A stretch of DNA of 29,291 nucleotides from Chloroflexota bacterium (GTDB lineage: Bacteria > Chloroflexota > Dehalococcoidia > SM23-28-2 > HRBIN24), in NCBI GenBank assembly GCA_030550295.1, contig JAUQPQ010000006.1, positions 1 through 29,291 on the forward strand, in the 5' to 3' direction. The number at the start of each line of letters is the position of its first letter. Positions within the stretch are counted from its first letter, which is position 1. Both the position numbers and the translations under genes were made by a program. The notes under the pieces are model-generated. The model was given only the letters and a program-made list of their open reading frames with translations, searched no databases and was not told the DNA's origin. This document shows positions 1 through 6,493 of the stretch, piece after piece.

Positions 1-1702
1 CTGCCAAGGTGCCGTCCCAGGCCTTAAGAAAGGACTGAGCCCGCCGACACCATGGATCGGTGGTGCTGAGCGAGAGGAGGTGCCGGGCGAGCTCTCGGCC
101 CGGCAGGGATAGCAGGTCGTTCTGCATAGCCTGGAAATCAGATATGGACAGGCGCTTCTTTTCACTTAGCATCTGCACGATGCGCTCTATGCGCGGGCTA
201 TCGGCGTATATGAGGGAGAGAAAGTGAGGGTATCCTTCTGGTGCTACCTGGTTGTTGGCACTAGCCAGCCATCCCTGGGGAGGGTTAAAGGCGGAGGGTA
301 GCTCATCGAAGGGCACGAAGCCGTCCCATTCGTGCTGGCCTGTCCATCCTTGGGCGGGGACCAGGCCATGGCCTTGCCTTCTTCTGGGCACCTTTCCTGC
401 TAACTGGTACCCGATGTTGCCGTCCACATCGGCATATATGAAATTGAGGGCGGGTGCTGGCCAGTGGGAAAGGGCTTGGCGGAACTCCTCCCACGAAGAG
501 GCGCACATAAGCCCCAAGATGGCACGGGCGAAGGGGATATCTCCACGGGCGCACACCGTCTGCAAGGCTAGGGGCCTCTCCTCCCCAGGGATGGCCGGTG
601 TGATGATGGGCCCATGACGGGTTATGAGCACCTCCTCTACCACAGGCTCCTTCCTGCCCCGAACCCTGATCTCTTCACGTACCACCTCGCCCCTTGCCCA
701 TCCCTCTGCTGAGCGGTACCGCGATGGGTCCTGGCTATCCAACTCTTCTAAGAACAGGTCGTCCTGGTCGGCCATGGCAGCGGTGACGCCCCAGGCGATG
801 CGGTCGTTATGGCCTATGATGATAGCTGGCAACCCGGGCAGGCAGACTCCGTAAACGCGTAGGCCTGGAGCCTCCATGTGCACCTCGTACCAGATAGGGG
901 GGAGGGCCAAGGGCAGGTGAGGATCGTTGGCAAGGAGGGGCTTGCCGGTGGCCGTCTTAGTCCCCGCTACCACCCAATTGTTGCTCATGGGAGGCCAGTA
1001 GGCCTTAGCCGCCTCGTACTCACTGCTCAGGTCCAATGATAGGCCCTTGGATGTTTCCCCTGGCGGTACCACTACGGGCCTGCCCGGCGGATATGACGGC
1101 TCCAGTTGACGCATAACCTCGGGGCCAAATCGCTCAATGGTCCAGATGCGCACCAGTTCCTGGTCCCAGTTTCCGGAGAGGCTCCAGGCTATGAACCTGG
1201 CGATCGCCAGGGAATCTAACGACTGCCAAGGCTTGGGCCGGTAGCGGAGGATGAGACACTCTAGGGGTAGAGGGCCCGTAGCCAAATAGGCGTTGATGCC
1301 CGATGAGTAGGCATCTAAGAGGCGGCGCGACTCATCGTCCAAGCTATCCCATTCTTGGGAAGCTGCCCTGTGAAAGCCTACCCTCCGGACGAGCCGGTCT
1401 ATTGGCAGGGCAGCCTCCCCTACGATCTCGGCCATGGAGCCGGTGGCCATCCTGCGGTAGAAGTCCATCTGCCAGAGGCGGTCCTGGGCCTGGACGTAGC
1501 CGAGAGCGTAGAAGAGGTCCCACAGGCTCTGGGCATATATGTGGGGTACTCCCCAGCGGTCCCGCAGCACCTCTACTTTGCCCGAAAGGCCTGGCAGGCG
1601 CACCCTCCCTGCCCTTCGGGGCTGCCTTTGGTTAGATAGCCAAACGATGGCAGCTCCTGCTGCCGCGCCTAATACAGCTCCCCACCAGATCTTGCGCCTC
1701 AT
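1..1702 (-). CDS. Penicillin acylase family protein (3' end outside window)
   Basis: The minus frame stays open from an ATG at 1702 to the window edge, giving 567 codons with no stop; the C-terminal part is outside. I translated it directly. The protein begins with a basic stretch and a hydrophobic segment (about residues 6-22), which suggests a signal anchor and export. An alpha-chain-like region follows (VEVLRDRWGVPHIYA, about 43-57). The motif SNNWVVAG starts at Ser240, matching the autoprocessing N-terminal serine nucleophile of the beta chain in penicillin/cephalosporin acylases and quorum-signal acylases (Ntn hydrolases). Later landmarks are NDPHL and IIIGHNDRIAWGVT, and the visible end has AWDGTLA. 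The family hydrolyses amide bonds of acylated substrates; the actual substrate cannot be told from sequence. It is transcribed divergently from guaA. No strong promoter or SD is evident. Family call is firm, specificity unknown. Confidence 0.93.
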   Translation of the reverse strand, partial: MRRKIWWGAVLGAAAGAAIVWLSNQRQPRRAGRVRLPGLSGKVEVLRDRWGVPHIYAQSLWDLFYALGYVQAQDRLWQMDFYRRMATGSMAEIVGEAALPIDRLVRRVGFHRAASQEWDSLDDESRRLLDAYSSGINAYLATGPLPLECLILRYRPKPWQSLDSLAIARFIAWSLSGNWDQELVRIWTIERFGPEVMRQLEPSYPPGRPVVVPPGETSKGLSLDLSSEYEAAKAYWPPMSNNWVVAGTKTATGKPLLANDPHLPLALPPIWYEVHMEAPGLRVYGVCLPGLPAIIIGHNDRIAWGVTAAMADQDDLFLEELDSQDPSRYRSAEGWARGEVVREEIRVRGRKEPVVEEVLITRHGPIITPAIPGEERPLALQTVCARGDIPFARAILGLMCASSWEEFRQALSHWPAPALNFIYADVDGNIGYQLAGKVPRRRQGHGLVPAQGWTGQHEWDGFVPFDELPSAFNPPQGWLASANNQVAPEGYPHFLSLIYADSPRIERIVQMLSEKKRLSISDFQAMQNDLLSLPGRELARHLLSLSTTDPWCRRAQSFLKAWDGTLA

Positions 1703-1740
1703 GGCGGTAAAGGCCTATAAATGTTTACTCGCATCCTCTC

Positions 1741-1773
1741 TTGACGGGTGATCGGCTGATCCTTTAATATAAT
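1741..1773 (+). promoter_or_regulatory. Predicted sigma-70-type promoter of the guaA-purE operon
   Basis: TTGACG at 1741-1746 is followed by an AT-rich block, TTTAATATAAT, at 1763-1773. Possible -10 boxes are TTTAAT (spacer 16), TAATAT (spacer 18) or TATAAT at 1768-1773 (spacer 21). Transcription would start at about 1775-1781, at or a few bases before the ATG at 1782. The spacer contains a short GATC-GGCT-GATC symmetry of unknown meaning. Confidence 0.6.
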
Positions 1774-1781
1774 GCCCAAAC

Positions 1782-3458
1782 ATGGCATCGTCCGCATCGC
1801 CGGCAGACTCAGGTAATCATAGGGTAGCCACCTCTGATGATTTAGAGGTGGCTACATACTTGGAGATCGCTGAAGAGCGTCGCGGTGCCCAAGTCCAGAG
1901 CCGTCCTTTAGGGAGGCCTTCTCCATCTGAGAGCATCATCATCATCGACTTCGGGTCTCAGTATAGCATGCTGATAGCCCGTGCAGTGCGGGAATGCCAC
2001 GTTTATTGTGAGCTGGCGCCACCTCATCGCCCATGGGAGGATATAGCCTCCTTATATCCCCGGGGGTTCATCCTCTCTGGGGGTCCGGCCTCAGTCTACG
2101 AAGAGGGCGCCCCTACCTTGCCCGATTACGTTCTCGCATCGGGCTTGCCGGTGTTGGGGATCTGCTACGGGATGCAGTTGTTGGCCCACACCCTTGGGGG
2201 AGAGGTAGCCCTGGCTGAACGTAGGGAATATGGCCATGCTGTGATAGAGGTGGACGATCCTTCATCGCCCATATGGGCAGGTCTACCGCGCTCGTTCCCA
2301 GTTTGGATGTCCCATAGTGACCAGGTGGTGGGGCTGCCCCCTGGCTTTAGGGTGTTAGCCCATTCTGACAACTCCCCTGTGGCGGCCATGGCCGACGACT
2401 CGCGCATCTTTGGCCTTCAGTTCCACCCTGAAGTAGCTCATACGCCTCTAGGCAAAGAGATCATTCGCAATTTCCTGTACCGTGTATGCGGCTGTAAGGG
2501 TGAGTGGACGCCAGCCAACTTCATCGCCCAGGCTATAGAGGAGATTAGGGCCCAGGTGGGTAAGGGCCGGGTCTTGTGCGCCCTTTCAGGGGGAGTGGAT
2601 TCGGCTGTGACGGCCGCCCTTGTCCATCGCGCGGTAGGTGACCAGCTCACCTGCGTGTTCGTCAACAACGGCCTCTTGCGGCGGGAAGAGCCCGAGAGGG
2701 TGATTCAGACCTTCCAACGTCACCTGGGCATATCCCTTGTTTACGTGGAAGCCAGTGACCTTTTCCTAGAGCGGCTAAGGGGAGTTATCGACCCAGAAGA
2801 GAAACGACGCATCATTGGGGAGACCTTCATCCATGTATTTGAGGGGGAGTCGAGGCGGTTGGGGGACTTCCAGTTCATCGCCCAGGGCACCACCTATCCC
2901 GACGTCATCGAGAGCGCTGGTGGGGTAGGGCCCTCAGCTAAGATCAAGACCCATCACAACGTGGGAGGGTTGCCCAAGAACATCGCCTTCCGATTGGTGG
3001 AGCCCTTGCGCTATCTGTTCAAGGACGAGGTACGAAGGGTAGGCCTGGAGCTAGGTCTGCCTGAGGAGCTTGTATACCGACACCCCTTCCCTGGCCCAGG
3101 CTTGGCGGTGCGCATTGTGGGAGAGGTGACGAGGGAGAAGTTAGAGATCCTTAGGGCCTGTGATTGGATAGTTATGGACGAAATCAAAAAGGCGGGCCTC
3201 TATCGGCAGTTATGGCAGTCTTTTGCCGTCCTCACCGATACCAAATCGGTAGGGGTAATGGGCGACTGCCGTACGTATGGGTACGTGGTAGCAGTGCGGG
3301 CAGTCACTGCCCAGGATGCTATGACTGCGGATTGGGCCCGTCTACCCTACGATGTCCTAGCTACTATCTCTTCTCGGATCGTTAACGAGGTGCCTGGAGT
3401 CAACAGGGTAGTGTACGACATCACCTCCAAGCCCCCAGGCACTATAGAATGGGAGTGA
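1782..3458 (+). CDS. guaA: GMP synthase (glutamine-hydrolysing)
   Basis: Converts XMP, glutamine and ATP to GMP, the last step of guanine nucleotide synthesis, in the cytoplasm. Numbered from ATG 1782 (558 residues), the class I glutamine amidotransferase domain starts at about residue 50 (IIIIDFGSQYS). It has the catalytic triad C128 (GICYGMQ), H215 and E217 (FHPEV). The ATP-pyrophosphatase P-loop SGGVDS is at 269-274. The C-terminal dimerisation domain shows PFPGPGLAVRIVGEVT and ends in KPPGTIEWE, as in intact family members. The first 50 or so residues are extra compared with the usual N-terminus and look low in conservation. A second possible start is TTG 1860, preceded at 8 bases by GAGGTGG; that SD lies in a perfect hairpin. 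ATG 1782 is only a few bases from the predicted transcript start. It heads a five-gene run with purD and purE. Confidence 0.96.
   Translation: MASSASPADSGNHRVATSDDLEVATYLEIAEERRGAQVQSRPLGRPSPSESIIIIDFGSQYSMLIARAVRECHVYCELAPPHRPWEDIASLYPRGFILSGGPASVYEEGAPTLPDYVLASGLPVLGICYGMQLLAHTLGGEVALAERREYGHAVIEVDDPSSPIWAGLPRSFPVWMSHSDQVVGLPPGFRVLAHSDNSPVAAMADDSRIFGLQFHPEVAHTPLGKEIIRNFLYRVCGCKGEWTPANFIAQAIEEIRAQVGKGRVLCALSGGVDSAVTAALVHRAVGDQLTCVFVNNGLLRREEPERVIQTFQRHLGISLVYVEASDLFLERLRGVIDPEEKRRIIGETFIHVFEGESRRLGDFQFIAQGTTYPDVIESAGGVGPSAKIKTHHNVGGLPKNIAFRLVEPLRYLFKDEVRRVGLELGLPEELVYRHPFPGPGLAVRIVGEVTREKLEILRACDWIVMDEIKKAGLYRQLWQSFAVLTDTKSVGVMGDCRTYGYVVAVRAVTAQDAMTADWARLPYDVLATISSRIVNEVPGVNRVVYDITSKPPGTIEWE
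1824..1855 (+). promoter_or_regulatory. Perfect 12-bp hairpin enclosing an SD-like sequence in the guaA leader
   Basis: GTAGCCACCTCT (1824-1835) and AGAGGTGGCTAC (1844-1855) are exact reverse complements with an 8-base loop (GATGATTT). The 3' arm contains GAGGTGG, placed 8 bases before the in-frame TTG at 1860; the 5' arm contains CCACCTC, which resembles the 16S anti-SD. There is no T-run, so it does not look like an intrinsic terminator. Folding would hide the putative ribosome binding site. A regulatory role is inferred. Confidence 0.5.
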
Positions 3459-3484
3459 TGCCTCTTTCTTGTCGAGGGGGCGGC

Positions 3485-3829
3485 ATGGGCACCCTTAAGG
3501 TCTTTGTAAGGCCTATGTTCGGCGCACAGTGTTTCTTTGCTCTCAACGGGCGCATGTTTGCCTTCCGCCTCCGCGATGGGAGCCTTGTTTTGCGCCTACC
3601 AGCTGAAGAGTATGAGGCTTCTTTAGGCCGGGGCTGTGTTCCTTTCATGTTGAGGCCCAACGTCCCTTTTGGAAGATGGGTCCGTCTCTCTAGGGAGATG
3701 GCATCGGAGCAGGTGGAGGCCCTGTGGAAGGCAGCATATAATGATGCCTTGAGCTACGGACCTGGCCCCACCACTAGAAAGGGAGGCCATCGGCTTCGTC
3801 CCAGCGATTTCTTGGAGGTGGAACCGTGA
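3485..3829 (+). CDS. TfoX N-terminal domain family protein
   Basis: A 114-residue protein from ATG 3485, with GAGGGGG at 3474-3480 just before it. The frame also has earlier starts at 3458 (its A is the last base of the guaA stop) and 3449, so the N-terminus is uncertain by 9-12 residues. The core pattern MFGAQCFFALNGRMFA, then LVLRLPAEE, a hydrophobic PFMLRPN and WVRLS matches the small TfoX/Sxy N-terminal domain. This domain is found as a stand-alone protein in many bacteria, usually of unknown function; only the enterobacterial Sxy/TfoX proteins have an established competence role. The C-terminal domain of TfoX is absent. It overlaps the next gene by four bases (GTGA), implying translational coupling within a purine operon. 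No functional link with purine synthesis is visible. Confidence 0.78.
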   Translation: MGTLKVFVRPMFGAQCFFALNGRMFAFRLRDGSLVLRLPAEEYEASLGRGCVPFMLRPNVPFGRWVRLSREMASEQVEALWKAAYNDALSYGPGPTTRKGGHRLRPSDFLEVEP

Positions 3830-4353
3830 ACGTCCTGAACAATGTCAACCTTGATGCTATCACCCGTGAGGCCCAGGCTATAAGCCAAGATCCAGGGCGT
3901 GGCCAGAGAGTCAACCGTGGCGAACTCATCTGGCACACGGACCCGGAATCGCCACAGATGACGGTACGGGCCCAGTACGAGGGAGGGGAGCTGCGTTTGG
4001 AGCTGGACTCCCCCACGTTTATGGGGGGTAAGGGGTCGCGTCCTGGCCCCCTTCATCTCTGCGTTGTTGGGATGCTCGCCTGCTTTGCTGCTACTTTCGT
4101 TACCGCCGCTTCCGGCAGAGGCATAAGGCTTAAGGGCCTGCAAGCTAAGGCGGCATGCCACCTAGACCTGGGGCAGACGTTTGGGGTGTCGGAAGCACCC
4201 ATCTTGAAAGGGGTGGAATTCCTTTTGGAAGTGGACTCCGATGCCTCCCCGGAGGAGCTGGAAGGGGCTAAGGAAGAAGCACTGGCCCGTTGTCCAGCCG
4301 TTTACTCCCTCACTCATCCCATACCTGTCGCTGTTCAGGTGGTCAAGGCCTGA
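3826..4353 (+). CDS. OsmC family protein
   Basis: A 175-residue OsmC/Ohr-type protein starting at GTG 3826, with a strong SD (GGAGGTGG) directly upstream and the start codon overlapping the previous stop (GTGA). OsmC and Ohr reduce organic hydroperoxides with two cysteines. Here the first would be C86 (in GMLACF) and the second C156 (in ARCPAVYSL), both in the expected family positions, so peroxidatic chemistry is plausible. The N-terminal part has the usual beta strands (about 30-65). Whether it belongs to OsmC, Ohr or the less studied YhfA-like branch cannot be settled by eye. Its stop codon overlaps the purD start (TGATG), so it is co-translated with purine genes. The context does not reveal its substrate. 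Confidence 0.85.
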   Translation: MNVLNNVNLDAITREAQAISQDPGRGQRVNRGELIWHTDPESPQMTVRAQYEGGELRLELDSPTFMGGKGSRPGPLHLCVVGMLACFAATFVTAASGRGIRLKGLQAKAACHLDLGQTFGVSEAPILKGVEFLLEVDSDASPEELEGAKEEALARCPAVYSLTHPIPVAVQVVKA

Positions 4354-5645
4354 TGAGGCGGGTGATGGTAGTAGGGGGTGGAGGGCGTGAGCACGCCCTC
4401 GCCTGGAAGTTGCGTCAGTCGCCAAGGTTAGGGGAGCTCTTTGTGGCTCCAGGCAATGCCGGTACAGCTGCTCTCGCCACCAACCTGGACATCAGAGCCA
4501 ACGACATCGATGGTCTAGTGGCCGCGGCCAAGGAGCATCGGGTGGAGCTAGTGATAGTGGGCCCAGAGGAGCCCCTGGCCCGTGGATTAGCTGATCGCCT
4601 CCAGCATGAAGGGATCGCCGTTTATGGCCCCTCCAAGGATGGGGCGCGCATCGAGGCCTCTAAGGGCTGGGCCCGACAGCTCTGTGCCCGCTATGGAATA
4701 CCTCATCCTGCTTTCGCCGTCTTCTCTGACTGGCGCGATGCCCGTTCCTACATCATGTCCCTTTCGCGGCCGCCTGTAGTAAAGGCCGATGGACTTGCTG
4801 GTGGCAAAGGCTCTTTCGTCTGCCGAAGCAAGGAGGAGGCCTTGGAGGTGGTGGAGCGGCTAATGCGGCAAGAGGCGCTAGGGGAGGCAGGGCGGACGGT
4901 AGTGGTGGAGGAGAGGCTGGAAGGCCCTGAAGTTTCGGCCCACGCTTTCACCGATGGCCGAAACACCATCCCTATGCCCATGGCGTGCGATTATAAACGG
5001 CTTTTAGACGGCGATGAGGGCCCCAACACCGGCGGCATGGGCGCCTATTCCCCCGCATATTGGCTTGACGAGATCACCGAAAGGGCCATCCATGAGCGAG
5101 TCACCGAGGCGGTAGTGCAGGCCTTGGCCCAAGAGGGGGTCCAGTACAAAGGTACCCTTTATCCAGGCCTCATGATCACACCTAAGGGGCCTATGGTGCT
5201 GGAGTTCAACTGCCGCTTCGGCGATCCAGAGGCCCAGGTGCTCCTTCCCCGTCTAAAGGGTGACCTTCTAGAGATCTGTTGGGCGGTGGCCAACGGGTCC
5301 CTGGAGGGGGTAGAGGTGGAGTGGGCCCCAGAGGCGTGCGTAGGGGTGGTTATGGCATCTGGAGGGTATCCCGATGAATACCAGGTAGGGCTGCCCATCT
5401 ATGGCTTGGCATCTGCTCAAGGAGAAGGGGTGATCATCTTCCATGCTGGGACAGCACTGGCCGATGATGGCCGAACGGTGCTGACCGCCGGCGGCAGAGT
5501 GGTGACGGTGGTGGCCGTGGCCTCCACTATCTCCGAGGCTAGAGCCAAGGCCTACTACGCGGTCCAACATATCCACTTCTCACGTTGTCACTATCGGAAG
5601 GATATTGCCGCACCCAGCCAAAGGGCAGCTACAGGGGGGGAGTGA
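4353..5645 (+). CDS. purD: Phosphoribosylamine--glycine ligase (GARS)
   Basis: Joins phosphoribosylamine and glycine with ATP to form GAR, the second step of de novo purine synthesis. I start it at ATG 4353, giving 430 residues, the usual size. The protein then opens with MRRVMVVGGGGREHALAWKL, the typical N-terminus, and the start overlaps the OsmC stop (TGATG). An upstream in-frame start at 4290 would add 21 residues with no family match. ATP-grasp features are visible: VVKADGLAGGKG, DYKRLLDGDEGPNTGGMGAYSP and EFNCRFGDPEAQVLLPRL. The C-terminal domain (VCMASGGYP-like region, then AGGRVVTVVAVA) is complete. It is a single-function PurD, not fused to PurM or PurN. Confidence 0.97.
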   Translation: MRRVMVVGGGGREHALAWKLRQSPRLGELFVAPGNAGTAALATNLDIRANDIDGLVAAAKEHRVELVIVGPEEPLARGLADRLQHEGIAVYGPSKDGARIEASKGWARQLCARYGIPHPAFAVFSDWRDARSYIMSLSRPPVVKADGLAGGKGSFVCRSKEEALEVVERLMRQEALGEAGRTVVVEERLEGPEVSAHAFTDGRNTIPMPMACDYKRLLDGDEGPNTGGMGAYSPAYWLDEITERAIHERVTEAVVQALAQEGVQYKGTLYPGLMITPKGPMVLEFNCRFGDPEAQVLLPRLKGDLLEICWAVANGSLEGVEVEWAPEACVGVVMASGGYPDEYQVGLPIYGLASAQGEGVIIFHAGTALADDGRTVLTAGGRVVTVVAVASTISEARAKAYYAVQHIHFSRCHYRKDIAAPSQRAATGGE

Positions 5646-5646
5646 G

Positions 5647-6105
5647 TTGGCTCAGGTGGCCATTGTGGTGGGCTCCGCCTCTGATTTGGGGAGGGTGGAG
5701 GAGGCCCGTCATACCTTACAGGAATTGGGGGTGGGATGTGAGGTGATGGTCCTTTCTGCTCACCGCACCCCTGAACGAGTGCGCCAGTTCGCCCTAGGCG
5801 CCAAGGAGCGGGGCATAAAAGTTATCATAGCTGCTGCTGGCCTGGCTGCCCATCTGCCAGGAGTGATAGCCGCCTACACCACCCTGCCCGTCATCGGCCT
5901 TCCCCTCGCCCGCTCATCTCTAGGGGGGCTGGACTCCCTTCTGTCCATCGTCCAGATGCCTCCTGGGGTGCCCGTCGGATGCGTATCAATAGATGGGGCC
6001 CGAAACGCTGCTTTGTATGCGGCCTCCATCCTCTCCCTAGCGGACGAGAGGGTAGCCGCAGCCCTGGAAGAGTACCGGCGGCGCCTGTCCCAGGGCAACC
6101 CTTGA
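5647..6105 (+). CDS. purE: N5-carboxyaminoimidazole ribonucleotide mutase / AIR carboxylase
   Basis: Acts in step six of purine synthesis, forming CAIR. TTG 5647 is chosen as the start: it lies one base after the purD stop, has a G-rich SD (AGGGGGGG) about 7 bases upstream, and gives 152 residues beginning LAQVAIVVGSASDLG, as in PurE. An upstream in-frame codon at 5605 would lie within purD. Signature motifs are GSASDL (phosphate binding), SAHRTPERV (catalytic histidine region) and AAAGLAAHLPGVIAAYTTLPVIGLP. The family splits into class I (works with PurK) and class II (uses AIR and CO2). No purK is in the window, so I leave the class open. It is the last protein gene of the guaA-led run. Confidence 0.95.
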   Translation: MAQVAIVVGSASDLGRVEEARHTLQELGVGCEVMVLSAHRTPERVRQFALGAKERGIKVIIAAAGLAAHLPGVIAAYTTLPVIGLPLARSSLGGLDSLLSIVQMPPGVPVGCVSIDGARNAALYAASILSLADERVAAALEEYRRRLSQGNP

Positions 6106-6131
6106 CCGCCTCCGGGTGCCATTGCTAACAT
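6102..6131 (+). promoter_or_regulatory. Predicted promoter of tRNA-Val
   Basis: TTGACC (6102-6107), an 18-base spacer, then TAACAT (6126-6131). Transcription would begin near 6138, about five bases before the mature tRNA. The -35 box overlaps the purE stop codon, so the tRNA may also be carried by readthrough from purE. Confidence 0.55.
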
Positions 6132-6142
6132 CAGCGGTGGAT

Positions 6143-6218
6143 GGGCGGTTAGCTCAGAGGGTAGAGCGCAGCGTTGACATCGCTGAGGTCAGAGGTTCGA
6201 GTCCTCTACCGCCCACCA
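6143..6218 (+). tRNA. tRNA-Val (anticodon GAC)
   Basis: A complete 76-base cloverleaf. The acceptor stem is GGGCGGT (6143-6149) paired with ACCGCCC (6208-6214), followed by discriminator A and an encoded CCA (6216-6218). The D stem is GCTC/GAGC. The anticodon stem is CAGCG/CGCTG around loop TTGACAT, with anticodon GAC at 6176-6178. The T arm is AGAGG-TTCGAGT-CCTCT. It reads GUC and GUU valine codons. Confidence 0.97.
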
Positions 6219-6232
6219 GAGGTAGCGTGGCT

Positions 6233-6258
6233 GGGCCAGGATCAGTCCTGGCCCCTTT
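6233..6258 (+). terminator. Hairpin after tRNA-Val, possible terminator
   Basis: GGGCCAGGA (6233-6241) and TCCTGGCCC (6246-6254) form a perfect 9-bp GC-rich stem with a TCAG loop, followed by CTTTGGCTT. The T-tract is short and broken, so it is only a moderate intrinsic terminator. It lies 15 bases beyond the CCA end and 11 bases before the next start codon. Confidence 0.5.
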
Positions 6259-6265
6259 GGCTTAG

Positions 6266-6487
6266 ATGAGGCCTTTGGGCGAAAAGGAGCCACCCATTAT
6301 TAGAGCCCTCCGCCTCTTCCTAGGGGGCCCACCAGTATTAATGTTATTGATAGCCTCTACCTTCGCCGGGCTGGCGGCCGCCCAAGGGCGGTGGGTTTGG
6401 GCCTCTGTACTGGGAGGGATGGCTCTAGTCGCTGTAGGGCTTTATCTATGGCAGCGGTGGGTCGTCCGCCGCCTGTTAGGGCCTTAA
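6266..6487 (+). CDS. Small two-helix membrane protein, unknown function
   Basis: A 73-residue protein that I do not recognise. It has two hydrophobic stretches, about residues 20-38 (GPPVLMLLIASTFAGLAAA) and 43-63 (VWASVLGGMALVAVGLYLW), separated by a short QGR turn. The ends are basic (N-terminal RPLGEKE...RALR, C-terminal RWVVRRL), which favours a hairpin with both ends in the cytoplasm. No clear SD precedes ATG 6266, and the tRNA hairpin ends just upstream, so expression is uncertain. Its TAA is followed by only two codons, in the same frame, before the thrS ATG, suggesting co-translation with thrS. Confidence 0.6.
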   Translation: MRPLGEKEPPIIRALRLFLGGPPVLMLLIASTFAGLAAAQGRWVWASVLGGMALVAVGLYLWQRWVVRRLLGP

Positions 6488-6493
6488 GGGAAG

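Noticed and set aside
252..1751. Several plus-strand frames of 70-121 codons (for example 252-617 and 1303-1635)
   Set aside because: They are shadows of the penicillin-acylase gene on the minus strand; their translations have no family character and are rich in Pro, Arg and Ser.
1747..1762. GATC-GGCT-GATC symmetry as a purine repressor operator
   Set aside because: Only four base pairs of symmetry, from a word that is itself palindromic; no second copy was found in the other promoters.
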